From contig CAKQUX010000003.1 of the NCBI GenBank assembly GCA_934277645.1, forward strand, positions 72,469 to 136,468: a DNA stretch of 64,000 nt. Reading direction: 5' to 3'. Made by a program: the position numbers and the translations under genes. Within the stretch, counting starts at the first letter, position 1, and every line of letters starts with the position of its first letter. The notes below the pieces were generated by a model, which saw only the letters and a program-made list of their open reading frames with translations, made no database searches and was not told where the DNA came from. Source of the DNA: an uncultured Clostridia bacterium. Lineage in GTDB: Bacteria > Bacillota > Clostridia > Christensenellales > CAG-917. Below, one piece after another: positions 18,135-26,428 of this stretch.

Positions 18135-18936
18135 AGGAATAACGGTTTTTGCAAAACACGGGTGTTTTGACTTTGAAAAGACGAACGAGCAAAAGTTTGT
18201 CGTTTCGTTGCGCCTTAATGCGGATTTTGGCAAGGCTATGCGGTCTGACGATTTGAACTTTACCGTAGATTACGGCGTAGTTACGTCGATTGTCGTCGAC
18301 ACGGTGAAGAACAATTCGTTTAATCTCATCGAGAAACTCGCATACGAAACAGCGATTTCGGTGGGGAAGAAGTACCCCGTTTTGGATGAAATCGAAATTA
18401 CGGTTTCAAAACCCGACGCGCCGATTGACGCCGAGTTTTCAAACGTTTCTTTTTCAACGACGTTGAAAAAACACACTGCCTATTTGTCGCTCGGCAGTAG
18501 CGACGGCGATAGAAGCGGCTATCTCGATTTTGCGACCGACGAGCTTAAAAATATAGGAAACGTTGTTGCGGTTTCTTCTAAATATGCGACAAAGCCATAC
18601 GGCGGAGTTGCTATAAACGAATTTTTAAACTCGGCAGTAAAAATTCAAACGTTTTACAATCCGAGCGAGCTGCTTGAACTTTTGCATAAAATCGAAGAAA
18701 AAGCAGGAAGAACAAGGGATATCAGATGGGGCGACAGAACGCTCGACGTGGATATAATTGCCTACGACGATTTAGTTTTTGAAACGAAAAAACTCACCGT
18801 TCCGCACGCCGACTATTTTAACAGAGAATTCGTGCTTATACCGTTAAAGGAAATAGAGCCGAGTTTTGTTTGCCCTAAAACGAAACGCCCGATTGACGAA
18901 ATGATAAAGGCGTTAGACGATAAAACGCGCAAATAA
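18112..18936 (+). CDS. folK: Bifunctional dihydroneopterin aldolase / HPPK
   Basis: A FolB-FolK fusion of 274 residues catalysing the two steps before FolP. Residues 1-117 are FolB: IEGITVFAKHGCFDFEK, then TVDYGVV and LIEKLAYETA. Residues from about 120 are FolK: AYLSLGSSDGDRSGYL, the RTRDIRWGDRTLDVDIIAYDD block and FVLIPLKEI. I place the start at TTG 18112 because GGAGAG lies five bases ahead and the protein then begins next to the first FolB strand; the upstream in-frame ATG at 18076 lies deep in folP. It overlaps the folP 3' end by 23 bases. Confidence 0.92.
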   Translation: MQGSIKIEGITVFAKHGCFDFEKTNEQKFVVSLRLNADFGKAMRSDDLNFTVDYGVVTSIVVDTVKNNSFNLIEKLAYETAISVGKKYPVLDEIEITVSKPDAPIDAEFSNVSFSTTLKKHTAYLSLGSSDGDRSGYLDFATDELKNIGNVVAVSSKYATKPYGGVAINEFLNSAVKIQTFYNPSELLELLHKIEEKAGRTRDIRWGDRTLDVDIIAYDDLVFETKKLTVPHADYFNREFVLIPLKEIEPSFVCPKTKRPIDEMIKALDDKTRK

Positions 18937-19017
18937 AGCATTGTTTTGTTTATATCAGTTGATTTTGAAACGAATATATGTTAAAATCGATTTATAAAAT
19001 CCTTGGAGGAGAGAAAA

Positions 19018-19551
19018 ATGAAACTTATCATCAGACAAAAGTATTTTGCTTTGAACGATAACTTTTCGATTTACGACGAAAACAACCAAACTCGCTTCAT
19101 CGTAAAAGGCGAATGGAGTTTTTTCAAAAAGAAACTCGTTATTTTTGACGCGCAAGGTGCGCCGTTATATTCCGTCATTTCAAGGTTTACGCTGTTTTTT
19201 AGAAAATTCGACGTTGCAATAGGTTACGTTGACGGCTTCAATCTTGAAAATCCCGTTGCAAAGTTTAGGGAAGGTTTGCACTGGCCGTTCAGACGCCGCG
19301 CCTACTTTGAATTTGTAGACGAAGGCGGCGTAGCAAGAAAGCTTAAAGTCACGGGTAGCTTTATTGCCTTTAACTGGAAAATAAAAGACAAGTCGCTTCC
19401 TAAAGAAGAGCAACTTCTTGCAAAGGTAAACAAAAAGATTTTTAAGATTGCGGATACCTATACGCTTGAAACTTTCGATGATAAAATCCCTGCCGCATAT
19501 TATCTTATAATAGGGCTTTTGATTGACACGATGCATCATCAAGGTCACTAA
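19018..19551 (+). CDS. LURP-one-related (Tubby-like fold) protein
   Basis: A 177-residue protein of the LOR/scramblase-like beta-barrel family. It begins MKLIIRQKYFALNDNFSIYDENN, a usual LOR opening, and continues with alternating beta strands; LFFRKFDVAIGYVDGF and FEFVDEGG fit the repeated strand pairs. Molecular function in bacteria is unknown. The ATG is preceded by GGAGGAGAG at ideal spacing, so the TTG five codons earlier is not used. Monocistronic: it follows folBK by about 80 bases and a terminator follows it. Confidence 0.8.
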   Translation: MKLIIRQKYFALNDNFSIYDENNQTRFIVKGEWSFFKKKLVIFDAQGAPLYSVISRFTLFFRKFDVAIGYVDGFNLENPVAKFREGLHWPFRRRAYFEFVDEGGVARKLKVTGSFIAFNWKIKDKSLPKEEQLLAKVNKKIFKIADTYTLETFDDKIPAAYYLIIGLLIDTMHHQGH

Positions 19552-19651
19552 GCCGAATAAAACAAGTCGGTTTTCAAGTACGTTTATGACGAAAAAAGCA
19601 AAACGCTTAGGTTTTTAAAGATTTTGAAAACTACCGATTATCGCAATACTA

Positions 19652-19689
19652 AACAGTCTGCATTTTTTAATGTAGATTGTTTTTTATTT
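19652..19689 (+). terminator. Intrinsic terminator
   Basis: Twelve-base stem AACAGTCTGCAT / ATGTAGATTGTT (two G-T pairs) followed by TTTTTTATTTT. Confidence 0.85.
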
Positions 19690-19711
19690 TATCTTATAAA
19701 AGGTCATTTCG

Positions 19712-19740
19712 TTGACAAAGATTTTTAGTGGTGATAGACT
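19712..19740 (+). promoter_or_regulatory. Promoter of the transketolase genes
   Basis: Perfect -35 TTGACA, 17-base spacer, -10 TAGACT; 24 bases before the transketolase ATG and directly after a terminator. Confidence 0.75.
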
Positions 19741-19764
19741 AAATTAAGACTAAAGAGGTACGTT

Positions 19765-20574
19765 ATGGATTTACGAGAGATATGCAAAGATATAAGAATC
19801 GACACCCTTAAATGTATCGGCTCAATCGGAGTCGGACATATCGGCGGAAGTTTGTCTATCGTTGAAATTTTGGCAAGTTTATATTTTAAGCACATGAAAG
19901 TCGACCCTAAAAATCCTAAAATGGAAGGCAGGGACAGACTTATTGTTTCAAAGGGACACGCAGGTCCTGTCGTTTATGCAACTCTTGCAAATCGCGGATA
20001 TTTTGATAAAGATTTACTTTTGACTTTAAACAAAGCGGGAACGCTTTTGCCGAGTCATTGCGATATGAACAAAACTCCGGGTATCGATATGACGACGGGC
20101 AGTTTGGGACAAGGTTTTTCTTGCGCAGTCGGCGTAGCGCTCGGCAGTCGCCTTAAAAAGGACGGAGCAACCGTTTATGCGATTATCGGCGACGGCGAAA
20201 GCCAAGAAGGTCAAATTTGGGAAGCCGCTATGTATGCTTCGCAAGCTAAACTTAACAATCTTATCGCATTCACCGATTACAACAGAATGCAAATCGACGG
20301 CAACACAGACGATATCAACTCGCTCGAACCGTTGGACAAAAAATGGGAGAGTTTCGGCTGGAATACAATCGTCATCGACGGACACGACCTTGACCAAATC
20401 GACGCGGCAATTTTAAACGCAAAAAGTCAGGACAAACCTACGATGATAATAGCAAAAACCATAAAGGGTAAGGGCGTTAAGAGTATCGAAGAAAAGGGCT
20501 TTGCCTGCCACAGTTTGTCGCTTAGCGTTGAAGTCGTCGAAGCGGCTATCGAAGAGATAAGGAGGGCAAACTAA
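19765..20574 (+). CDS. Transketolase, N-terminal (ThDP-binding) subunit
   Basis: First half of a split transketolase that moves two-carbon units in the non-oxidative pentose phosphate pathway. 269 residues. Signatures: GVGHIGGSLSIVEILASLYF, SKGHAGPVVYATLA, MTTGSLGQGFSCAVG and the ThDP/Mg motif GDGESQEGQIWEAAM ... KLNNLIAFTDYN. An AGAGG site precedes the ATG. The stop and the next ATG overlap by one base (TAATGG), giving equimolar subunits. It uses the ThiT/ThiN product TPP as cofactor, though the genes are unlinked. Confidence 0.93.
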   Translation: MDLREICKDIRIDTLKCIGSIGVGHIGGSLSIVEILASLYFKHMKVDPKNPKMEGRDRLIVSKGHAGPVVYATLANRGYFDKDLLLTLNKAGTLLPSHCDMNKTPGIDMTTGSLGQGFSCAVGVALGSRLKKDGATVYAIIGDGESQEGQIWEAAMYASQAKLNNLIAFTDYNRMQIDGNTDDINSLEPLDKKWESFGWNTIVIDGHDLDQIDAAILNAKSQDKPTMIIAKTIKGKGVKSIEEKGFACHSLSLSVEVVEAAIEEIRRAN

Positions 20575-21500
20575 TGGAAATGCGTGAAGTCTTTATCGGC
20601 GAACTTTCAAAAATGATGGAAAAGGACGACAGAATCGTTGTGCTTGACGCAGACCTTTCAAACTGCATTAAGTCGGGTCCTATTCATAAAGCTTTCCCTG
20701 ACCGCGCTTTCAACGTGGGCATTGCGGAACAGAATATGGTTTCTATTGCGGCAGGACTTAGCAGTTACGGTTTCAAGCCGTTTGTTTCGTCTTTCTCGCC
20801 GTTTGCTACAAGACGAGTATGCGACCAAATTACGCTTTCTTGTCTTTATGCCAAACAAAACGTAAAAATCGTCGGAACCGACCCCGGTATAAGCGCTGAA
20901 ATCAACGGCGGCACTCATATGGGTATGGAAGACATCGGAACTCTTCGTTCTATTGCAGACATTGTCATTTTCGAGCCTGTCGACGAAGTGCAACTTAAAG
21001 CCGCTATGCCGAGTATCGTTGCATACGACGGAACTATGTATATAAGACTTTTCAGAAAGACGCTCGACAAAGTGTTTGACGAAAGCACCTATAAGTTCGA
21101 CCTTTTCAAAGCCGACGTAATTAAAGAAGGCAAAGACATTACTATTTGTTGCAGCGGAATTATGGTGCAGGAAACGATGAAAGCAAACGAGATTTTGGAA
21201 AAAGAAGGAATCTCCTGCGAAATCATCAACGTGCATACGATTAAACCGATTGACGGTAAAACCATTGTCGAAAGCGCAAAGAAAACGGGCGCGGTTTTGA
21301 CTTGTGAAAACCACGAAATTATCGGCGGATTGTATAGCGCAGTCAGCGAAGTTCTTGCAAAAGAATGTCCGACAAAAATGGACGCAATCGGCGTGCCTAA
21401 TTGCTTCGGCGAAGTCGGGAAAATGCCTTATCTCAAAGAGATTTACAAGATGAGAGCAGAGGACATCGTGGCAAAAGTTAAGGAAATGATTAAAAAATAA
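20574..21500 (+). CDS. Transketolase, C-terminal subunit
   Basis: Second half of the split transketolase, 308 residues, with the pyrimidine-binding domain (DADLSNCIKSG, FNVGIAEQNMVSIAAGLS with the catalytic Glu, FVSSFSPFATRR) and the C-terminal domain from about residue 185 (ICCSGIMVQETMKA, NVHTIKPID, CENHEIIGGLYSAV). AGGAGGGC precedes the ATG inside the N subunit gene. DXS is less likely because the protein is split and short. Confidence 0.93.
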   Translation: MEMREVFIGELSKMMEKDDRIVVLDADLSNCIKSGPIHKAFPDRAFNVGIAEQNMVSIAAGLSSYGFKPFVSSFSPFATRRVCDQITLSCLYAKQNVKIVGTDPGISAEINGGTHMGMEDIGTLRSIADIVIFEPVDEVQLKAAMPSIVAYDGTMYIRLFRKTLDKVFDESTYKFDLFKADVIKEGKDITICCSGIMVQETMKANEILEKEGISCEIINVHTIKPIDGKTIVESAKKTGAVLTCENHEIIGGLYSAVSEVLAKECPTKMDAIGVPNCFGEVGKMPYLKEIYKMRAEDIVAKVKEMIKK

Positions 21501-21567
21501 TCGTTCGTTTAGAATAAAGCGAAAATTGAAAAATAAAATCGAAAACGAAAATTAAATTTCGACATTA

Positions 21568-21600
21568 AAAAGAGCGTAGGGTTTACCTACGCTCTTTTAA
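21568..21600 (+). terminator. Intrinsic terminator after transketolase
   Basis: Stem AAAAGAGCGTAGG / CCTACGCTCTTTT with loop GTTTA; also works on the opposite strand. Confidence 0.9.
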
Positions 21601-21602
21601 TT

Positions 21603-21834
21603 TAAATGTTTGCGAACAAATTAGTTCTTATGGATTTTAATCGGCAAGTTTAGTCATTAGGTTTAGCCGATTAAAGATAGCAGACAGTAAGCTCGGACTA
21701 TAAACTTAAACGTCAAGCGTTGAACCGTTATACTCTATGTTAGCAGACAGTAAGTTTAATAATAAATTTAAACCATATTCTTGGCAATAAACCTAAACGA
21801 CGTGGCAAACGATAATAGGTTAAACGACTTGGTT
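21603..21834. repeat. Convergent spacer with inverted and direct repeats
   Basis: The spacer between transketolase and dnaC 3' ends carries a perfect 10-bp inverted repeat (TTTAATCGGC 21636-21645 / GCCGATTAAA 21666-21675) and an exact 14-base direct repeat TAGCAGACAGTAAG (21678-21691 and 21741-21754). No gene seen. Confidence 0.6.
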
Positions 21835-22752
21835 TTAGTTTTTCAATCTTTTATCGTCGCCTTCGATTTCTTTTTCGACGGCGTAAGATTTGGCAAAAAG
21901 TCTACTGAAAAAGCGTTCGCCGTATCTTTCTACAATCTGATTGTGATTTAGATTTGTCGTAACGATAGTGTGTTTTTTGTGACTTATTCTTTCCGAAATT
22001 ATAAGCAACAAATATTCGGCGGTGACGTTTTGAAGTTTTGTTTCCGTGCCGAGGTCGTCTATGATAAGCAAGTCGCTCTCCAAGAAATCATCAAGCATTC
22101 CGTCGCGCTCAACAAGGTTAGACGTGTGATATTTAAGGCATCTTTGTACTATTTCAAAAGCGGAATAGAACAAAACGCCATAGCCTTTTTCGAGTACGCC
22201 GTTTGCGATACAACTTGCCATAAACGTTTTGCCCGAACCTGCCTGACCTCTTAAAATAAGATTTAAAGTTTTTTGCGGCGGAAATTTGTCAATGAAAGTT
22301 TTTACAAACCGCAAATGATTTTCGTCGGTTTCGTTTTTGACAACAAAGTCCGAAACTTTAAATTTTGCAAGTTCGCTTATTGCCGAGGACTTAGTGAGTA
22401 GCTTCTCATAAAGTTTTTTTGTACAATCGCAAAGCTCGCCGTTTATCATTCCCGTGTCGTGACATTTAGTGCAGTTGTATTTAACGTCGAAGTCGCTTTC
22501 GGTGTATCCGTTTTGTTTTAACGCGGTTAAATAGTCTGCTTTTGCGGCGTTAATTTCTTTTTCAAGGTTAGACTGAATTCCGAATGCTTCAGCTTTGATT
22601 TGGTCAAGCTCAAGCGTTTTCAATTCCTCATAAGTTTCGTTTATTTCGGGAATCGAAAAAGCCTTTTCTTGCGTGTCGTCGGCTTTTTTAAGCTCGGCAA
22701 TTCTCTTTGCTTTTATTGTGTCAATAGCAAGTTTTAATACGTCTTTTCTCAT
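21835..22752 (-). CDS. DnaC/DnaI-type helicase loader ATPase
   Basis: AAA+ ATPase expected to load the replicative helicase. 305 residues: an N-terminal coiled region, a CX2C...CXC zinc cluster (CTKCHDTG ... LCDC, about 95-115), Walker A GQAGSGKTF near 170 and Walker B LLIIDDLGTE near 230, then sensor region NLNHNQIVERYGERFFSRL. This layout fits the DnaC/DnaI group; IstB-type transposition proteins share the AAA+ fold but are excluded by the zinc cluster and the DnaD partner. Its ATG overlaps the stop of the DnaD gene (ATGA). Confidence 0.9.
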   Translation of the reverse strand: MRKDVLKLAIDTIKAKRIAELKKADDTQEKAFSIPEINETYEELKTLELDQIKAEAFGIQSNLEKEINAAKADYLTALKQNGYTESDFDVKYNCTKCHDTGMINGELCDCTKKLYEKLLTKSSAISELAKFKVSDFVVKNETDENHLRFVKTFIDKFPPQKTLNLILRGQAGSGKTFMASCIANGVLEKGYGVLFYSAFEIVQRCLKYHTSNLVERDGMLDDFLESDLLIIDDLGTETKLQNVTAEYLLLIISERISHKKHTIVTTNLNHNQIVERYGERFFSRLFAKSYAVEKEIEGDDKRLKN

Positions 22753-24191
22753 TCGATATCACTTCCGTCAAAGTTTTTACTGTTATTAAATATTGTAGCA
22801 AGTTCTTCCTTTGTATATTCTCGCATATCGTAGTCGAAACGAGGCTTAGCGGCAGGGCTTTCGGCAGGCTTGAAGGTTTTTGCCTTTTCCACGGTGTCGA
22901 TGCCTTTTTGTTTGTAACTCGCAAGAAGTTGATTGATGTATTTAATGGGATAGGTTTTTCCGGCGGCTTGTTCGGCGGCATAGTTTATCATATCTTTTGA
23001 AAATCCCCAAGTAGATTCCCAAATTCTGAAATATTCTCTGTCACTGTTTATGATGCCTCTGATTTCGCCCGATTTTGCAAGTATTTCCTTTATGTTTTCG
23101 TCGTTTGACAACAACTTGTCTATATAGCTGTTTATGCCGTCTACCGTCATAATGCCCATAGCGTGGAATTTGTCGACCATAGCGTTCATTCCGCTAAGAT
23201 TTTTAACGCCCGACACGAAGCAGTAGTGCGCGATTTTTAAAAGCGTTTCTTCGTCAAAGCCTTTTTCAGTCCACGGGACGGTGTAGGTTTCTATTACGTT
23301 GTCGAGCGATTCGTAAAACACGCCGAGAGTTTTATTTATTTTTATTGCAAGGTTATAAAGATTTTCACGTCTTGCGAGATAATCTTTCATTTGGTTTTCG
23401 GTGTAGATTGCAAGGCGATAATATTCGTCGAGAGTAGAGTCGAGTTTCTTGAAAGTTTTGCTCTTTATATGCTTTGCAAGATAGACTATTGCGGAAATTT
23501 CATAACCCCAGTTTTTCGTCCACTTTAAAAGCATTTGTTTTTCTTCGAGTTCCGCTCCGCCTTTTCTGTTCAAGGCTTTAAGCACGGCGCGCATATCTTC
23601 CGACTGCGTTTCATACTCGTTAAGTTTGTTTTCGACGTCGTCAACCGTAAGTACGCCGTCAGCCACCCACGACCTTGCGACCGTCAGAATATAAGGGTAG
23701 CGCACGGTGACGCCTTTAAGGTTTATGCAATATTGTACCACCATCAAAAGTGCGTTTTGCTCCATATGCGAACCGTCTAAAAAGTTGTAATATTCGTTAT
23801 ATTCGTTAGGCGTGAGCATTCTATCGGGAAAAAGTTTTTGGAGCCCCGCATTGAAATCGGCAAATTTTTCCGATTTGTATTTTTTTATCGGTTTTAAGTT
23901 TTGTTTGAAAGCCAAATATTTAATTTCAAGCGGAGAGCGTGATATTATTTCTACAAGCCCGTTATCCTGCCAAAAAACAAATGCCGAAACTATTTCGTCC
24001 GACGTCATATCAAGAACTTTAGTCATAAGCTCGAAACTGTTTTCGTCCGTTTTGGCGTTGCACAAAAACAGTCCGTAAAGATAGACCTTAATTTGTTTCT
24101 CGTCGGCGTATGGCATATACTCGCTCAAAAACAGGTTGTCCACCATCGTGAAACTTTCAATCAGATATTCGTTTGAAAATTTGCAAATCAT
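22749..24191 (-). CDS. DnaD-domain replication initiation protein
   Basis: A 480-residue protein of the DnaB/DnaD primosome family. The first ~110 residues form a winged-helix region (MPYADEKQIKVYLYGLFLC, DEIVSAFVFWQDNGLVEI); the later parts carry at least one DnaD-like helical domain, with the YEISAIVYLAKHIKSK and WGFSKDMINYAAEQAAGKTYPIKYINQLL segments, the latter matching the YYxxxIxxW-type helix region of DnaD C-terminal domains. In Firmicutes these proteins bring DnaC/DnaI and the helicase to origins or restart sites. An AAGGA site precedes the start. It is translationally coupled to the helicase loader. Confidence 0.85.
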   Translation of the reverse strand: MICKFSNEYLIESFTMVDNLFLSEYMPYADEKQIKVYLYGLFLCNAKTDENSFELMTKVLDMTSDEIVSAFVFWQDNGLVEIISRSPLEIKYLAFKQNLKPIKKYKSEKFADFNAGLQKLFPDRMLTPNEYNEYYNFLDGSHMEQNALLMVVQYCINLKGVTVRYPYILTVARSWVADGVLTVDDVENKLNEYETQSEDMRAVLKALNRKGGAELEEKQMLLKWTKNWGYEISAIVYLAKHIKSKTFKKLDSTLDEYYRLAIYTENQMKDYLARRENLYNLAIKINKTLGVFYESLDNVIETYTVPWTEKGFDEETLLKIAHYCFVSGVKNLSGMNAMVDKFHAMGIMTVDGINSYIDKLLSNDENIKEILAKSGEIRGIINSDREYFRIWESTWGFSKDMINYAAEQAAGKTYPIKYINQLLASYKQKGIDTVEKAKTFKPAESPAAKPRFDYDMREYTKEELATIFNNSKNFDGSDIE

Positions 24192-24285
24192 AATTTTTTT
24201 TCCTTAGTCGATTATAATAGCTTAGCACAAAAAGCCGAGTTTTTAAAGAGATTTTAAAAAATAGTCGGCTAAATTTGCAACGAAT

Positions 24286-24954
24286 TTATTTTTCGGTTTC
24301 GTCGTTTACGCTCTCGTCGTTCGTTTTTACGTCGTCGGAAGTTTCCTTTTCGGCGTTTTGCGTCCTATCGCTTAAATCGCTAAAAACTTTGGCATTGTCG
24401 CAATCTTCGGTTTTTGAATTGCTTGGCGGCTCTTGCGCCCCTGCGTCATTTTTCGATTTTTTCTTTTTACCGAACTTTATAATTAAAGACGGCAAGACTT
24501 TTCTCAGTCCTATCGTAAGCGGCAGTCCGATAGCGTATATGACGATAGCTTGCGAAATTAAAATTGAAAACATATTTATATAATAAAGACTGTCCGAGCC
24601 GTTTATAATCCAAATTAAGGGAACGAACAGTGCGTTTAGCAGAACGGGCGGCAGAGCGGCTACGGCAATTTTTTTTCTTAAAACGTAGGTCAAAACTGCG
24701 GCGATAAAAGTCACCGACGTGCCGATTGCCATATCGATAATGCCAAACGGACTAAAAAACATATTTGAAAAGAAACAGCCTACGGTAAGTCCGAAAATCG
24801 CTTCGGGCATAATGACGGGAAGCAACGTTAGCGCTTCCGACAAACGAAATTGAATTGTCCCGAAACTCAGCGACGGAACGGCAATCGACAAAACGAAATA
24901 AAATGCCGCAATTATCGCACTTCTGCAAATGACGAAAACCTTTTTAGATTTCAT
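24286..24954 (-). CDS. queT: QueT family queuosine-precursor ECF transporter with acidic tail
   Basis: S subunit of an ECF importer for a queuosine precursor such as preQ1 or queuine. Residues 1-160 match QueT: AALYFVLS-like first helix, FGTIQFRLSEALTLLPVIMPEAIFG (family signature, about 32-55), and a GIIDMAIGTSVTFIAA block. The remaining ~60 residues after a KKKKSK stretch are acidic and low complexity, well past the usual family end near 165-170. A preQ1-I riboswitch covers the leader and its GAGG ribosome binding site. No queuosine biosynthesis genes lie nearby, so salvage is likely. Confidence 0.9.
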   Translation of the reverse strand: MKSKKVFVICRSAIIAAFYFVLSIAVPSLSFGTIQFRLSEALTLLPVIMPEAIFGLTVGCFFSNMFFSPFGIIDMAIGTSVTFIAAVLTYVLRKKIAVAALPPVLLNALFVPLIWIINGSDSLYYINMFSILISQAIVIYAIGLPLTIGLRKVLPSLIIKFGKKKKSKNDAGAQEPPSNSKTEDCDNAKVFSDLSDRTQNAEKETSDDVKTNDESVNDETEK

Positions 24955-24957
24955 AAT

Positions 24958-24997
24958 TACCTCGGTTTTTTTTATTGATGGGTTGCCGACACCATCG
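24958..24997 (-). promoter_or_regulatory. PreQ1-I riboswitch of queT
   Basis: On the minus strand GATGG pairs with CCATC around the loop TGTCGGCAAC, followed by an A-rich tail AATAAAAAAAACCGAGG. The TCGG of the loop can pair with CCGA of the tail to form the H-type pseudoknot of preQ1-I. The tail ends in GAGG, the ribosome binding site, five bases before the queT ATG, so ligand binding should hide it. Layout closely follows the T. tengcongensis-type element. Confidence 0.8.
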
Positions 24998-25046
24998 AAA
25001 GTATGTTATCATAATATATAATTAAACGCAAGCATTGGAGGGTAAT

Positions 25047-25517
25047 ATGGCAAGTTTTGAAAATATGGAAAAGCCGCTTGAATCGCTTCTTACGACGGGG
25101 GGCTTTTTGTGTACGGGCGACAACGTTATGACTATCTCGTGGGGTATGGTCGGAGTCCTTTGGAGAAAAAAGGTTTTCCTTGCCGTTGTCAGAAAGTCGA
25201 GATATTCTCACGAGCTTATCGAGAAGAACAAGACTTTTACGATTTCGATTCCTAAGCAAGGCGAAATGAAAGACGCAATCGGCGTATGCGGAAAAGTGAG
25301 CGGCAGAAACGGCTCGAAATGGGAAGAGGCGGGGCTTAAAAGCGTTAAGGCAAAGAGCGTCGATTCGGTAGTCGTTGACGGCTGTGAAAAATACTTTGAA
25401 TGCAAGGTAATCACAAAGCTCGATATGGGAAACTGCGACCTTTCGCAAATCGGAACGTTCTATGCAGACGGAGATATGCACGATTTTTACTTTGCCGAAA
25501 TCGTTGAGGAATATTAG
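25047..25517 (+). CDS. Flavin reductase-like (FMN-binding split barrel) protein
   Basis: A 156-residue protein of the flavin reductase/HpaC-like domain family. GFLCTGDNVMTISWGMVGVLWRKKVFLAVVRKSRYSHELIE is the typical FMN-binding start of the split barrel (about residues 19-60), followed by FTISIPKQGEMKDAIGVCG. Such proteins bind FMN; many are of unknown electron acceptor. The ATG at 25047 has GGAGGG five bases ahead; the TTG four codons upstream is not used. The next gene overlaps its stop by one base. Confidence 0.87.
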   Translation: MASFENMEKPLESLLTTGGFLCTGDNVMTISWGMVGVLWRKKVFLAVVRKSRYSHELIEKNKTFTISIPKQGEMKDAIGVCGKVSGRNGSKWEEAGLKSVKAKSVDSVVVDGCEKYFECKVITKLDMGNCDLSQIGTFYADGDMHDFYFAEIVEEY

Positions 25518-25771
25518 TGATAAGGCTTTGGATAAAACTTAAAAAGGAAGACAAAATTTTGTCCGACGAAGTTTGTGAAATCGAAACTCTGAGCGAAAAG
25601 AGCCTTCACACGGCGTTGGCTCTTTTCGCCGAAAAGTTCGACGTCACTACTCCCGTAATTTTGTCGCATCATTTAAATTCGCTTAAAGAGTTTAATCGCA
25701 CGGTTTTTCTTCCGCGCGATTTTGTTTGCGCAGGCGATTTTACTTGCCTTGAAATAGAACGCATTTTGTAG
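25517..25771 (+). CDS. Small protein of unknown function, coupled to the flavin reductase gene
   Basis: 84 residues, GTG start overlapping the upstream stop (TAGTG). I do not recognise it. It begins MIRLWIKLKKEDKILSDEV, a pattern of alternating strands, and has a central helix KSLHTALALFAEKF; no signal peptide or membrane helix. The overlap and absence of a promoter suggest it is expressed with the flavin reductase, perhaps as a partner. Confidence 0.7.
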   Translation: MIRLWIKLKKEDKILSDEVCEIETLSEKSLHTALALFAEKFDVTTPVILSHHLNSLKEFNRTVFLPRDFVCAGDFTCLEIERIL

Positions 25772-25844
25772 TAAACGGCAGATTTATAAAATGCGTTATA
25801 AAGTTAAGCGTTTCAATTTGCCTTAAAATCAATTTTCTAAAAAA

Positions 25845-25874
25845 TGTATTTTTTCCTTTTTGATTAAAATACTA
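25845..25874 (+). promoter_or_regulatory. Possible sigma-G/F type promoter of spoVT
   Basis: TGTATT, 17-base spacer, AATACTA; compare the Bacillus sigma-G consensus TGAATA and CATACTA. The -10 part matches six of seven bases. It lies 27 bases before spoVT, which is sigma-G dependent in B. subtilis (established). Confidence 0.45.
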
Positions 25875-25900
25875 AGTTTAATCAGGGAGGAATTTTTTTT

Positions 25901-26428
25901 ATGCAAAATACGGGAATCGTAAGAAGAATTGACGAACTCGGACGTATCGTTATTCCTAAGGAACTGCGTCGCAGTATGCGTCTTCACGTCGGCGACGAAC
26001 TTGAAATCGCTATGGACGGCGATTTTATGACAATGAAAAAGTATTCCGAAATGGAAGCTATGCGTCATATTTTAGAAGACATTGCCTTGTCGCTCAGAGA
26101 ATTTACCGAAGCGGAAGTATTTATTTGCGACGGAAACTTCGTTACTCTTTATGAGGGAAGAGATAAAAAACGCGCCGAAGGACAAATGATAACCGACGAG
26201 CTTGTCAAAGTTTTGAGAAACGGTCAATATAAGCTGAAAGAAGGCGTCGAACGTATTCCGCTTTATGAAGGCGACGAGATGGCATGGCAAAGTCAAGTCA
26301 TTTCACCGGTTATAAATCAAGGCGACGTCGTGGGCGGACTTGTTTTGCTTACAAATCACAACGGCACGAGCCTTGTCGGCTACGTCAACTTGTGCGTCAA
26401 AATTTTGTCCGGCTTATGCACAAAATAA
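25901..26428 (+). CDS. spoVT: Stage V sporulation protein T
   Basis: Transcription factor of the late forespore programme. 175 residues: an N-terminal AbrB/SpoVT DNA-binding domain (GIVRRIDELGRIVIPKELRR, about 5-50) and a C-terminal GAF-like domain (about 60-175, with EAEVFICDG, SQVISPVINQGDVVGGLVLL). Length and order match SpoVT rather than AbrB, which lacks the GAF part. A GGGAGG site precedes the ATG. It heads a spoVT-flippase-mazG-dus cluster; spoVT, spoVB-like yabM and mazG are neighbours in Bacillus and many Clostridia too. Confidence 0.95.
   Translation: MQNTGIVRRIDELGRIVIPKELRRSMRLHVGDELEIAMDGDFMTMKKYSEMEAMRHILEDIALSLREFTEAEVFICDGNFVTLYEGRDKKRAEGQMITDELVKVLRNGQYKLKEGVERIPLYEGDEMAWQSQVISPVINQGDVVGGLVLLTNHNGTSLVGYVNLCVKILSGLCTK

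Noticed and set aside
21835..22752. IstB-type transposase helper instead of a helicase loader
   Set aside because: The N-terminal zinc cluster, coupling with a DnaD-domain gene and absence of IstA or terminal repeats favour DnaC/DnaI.
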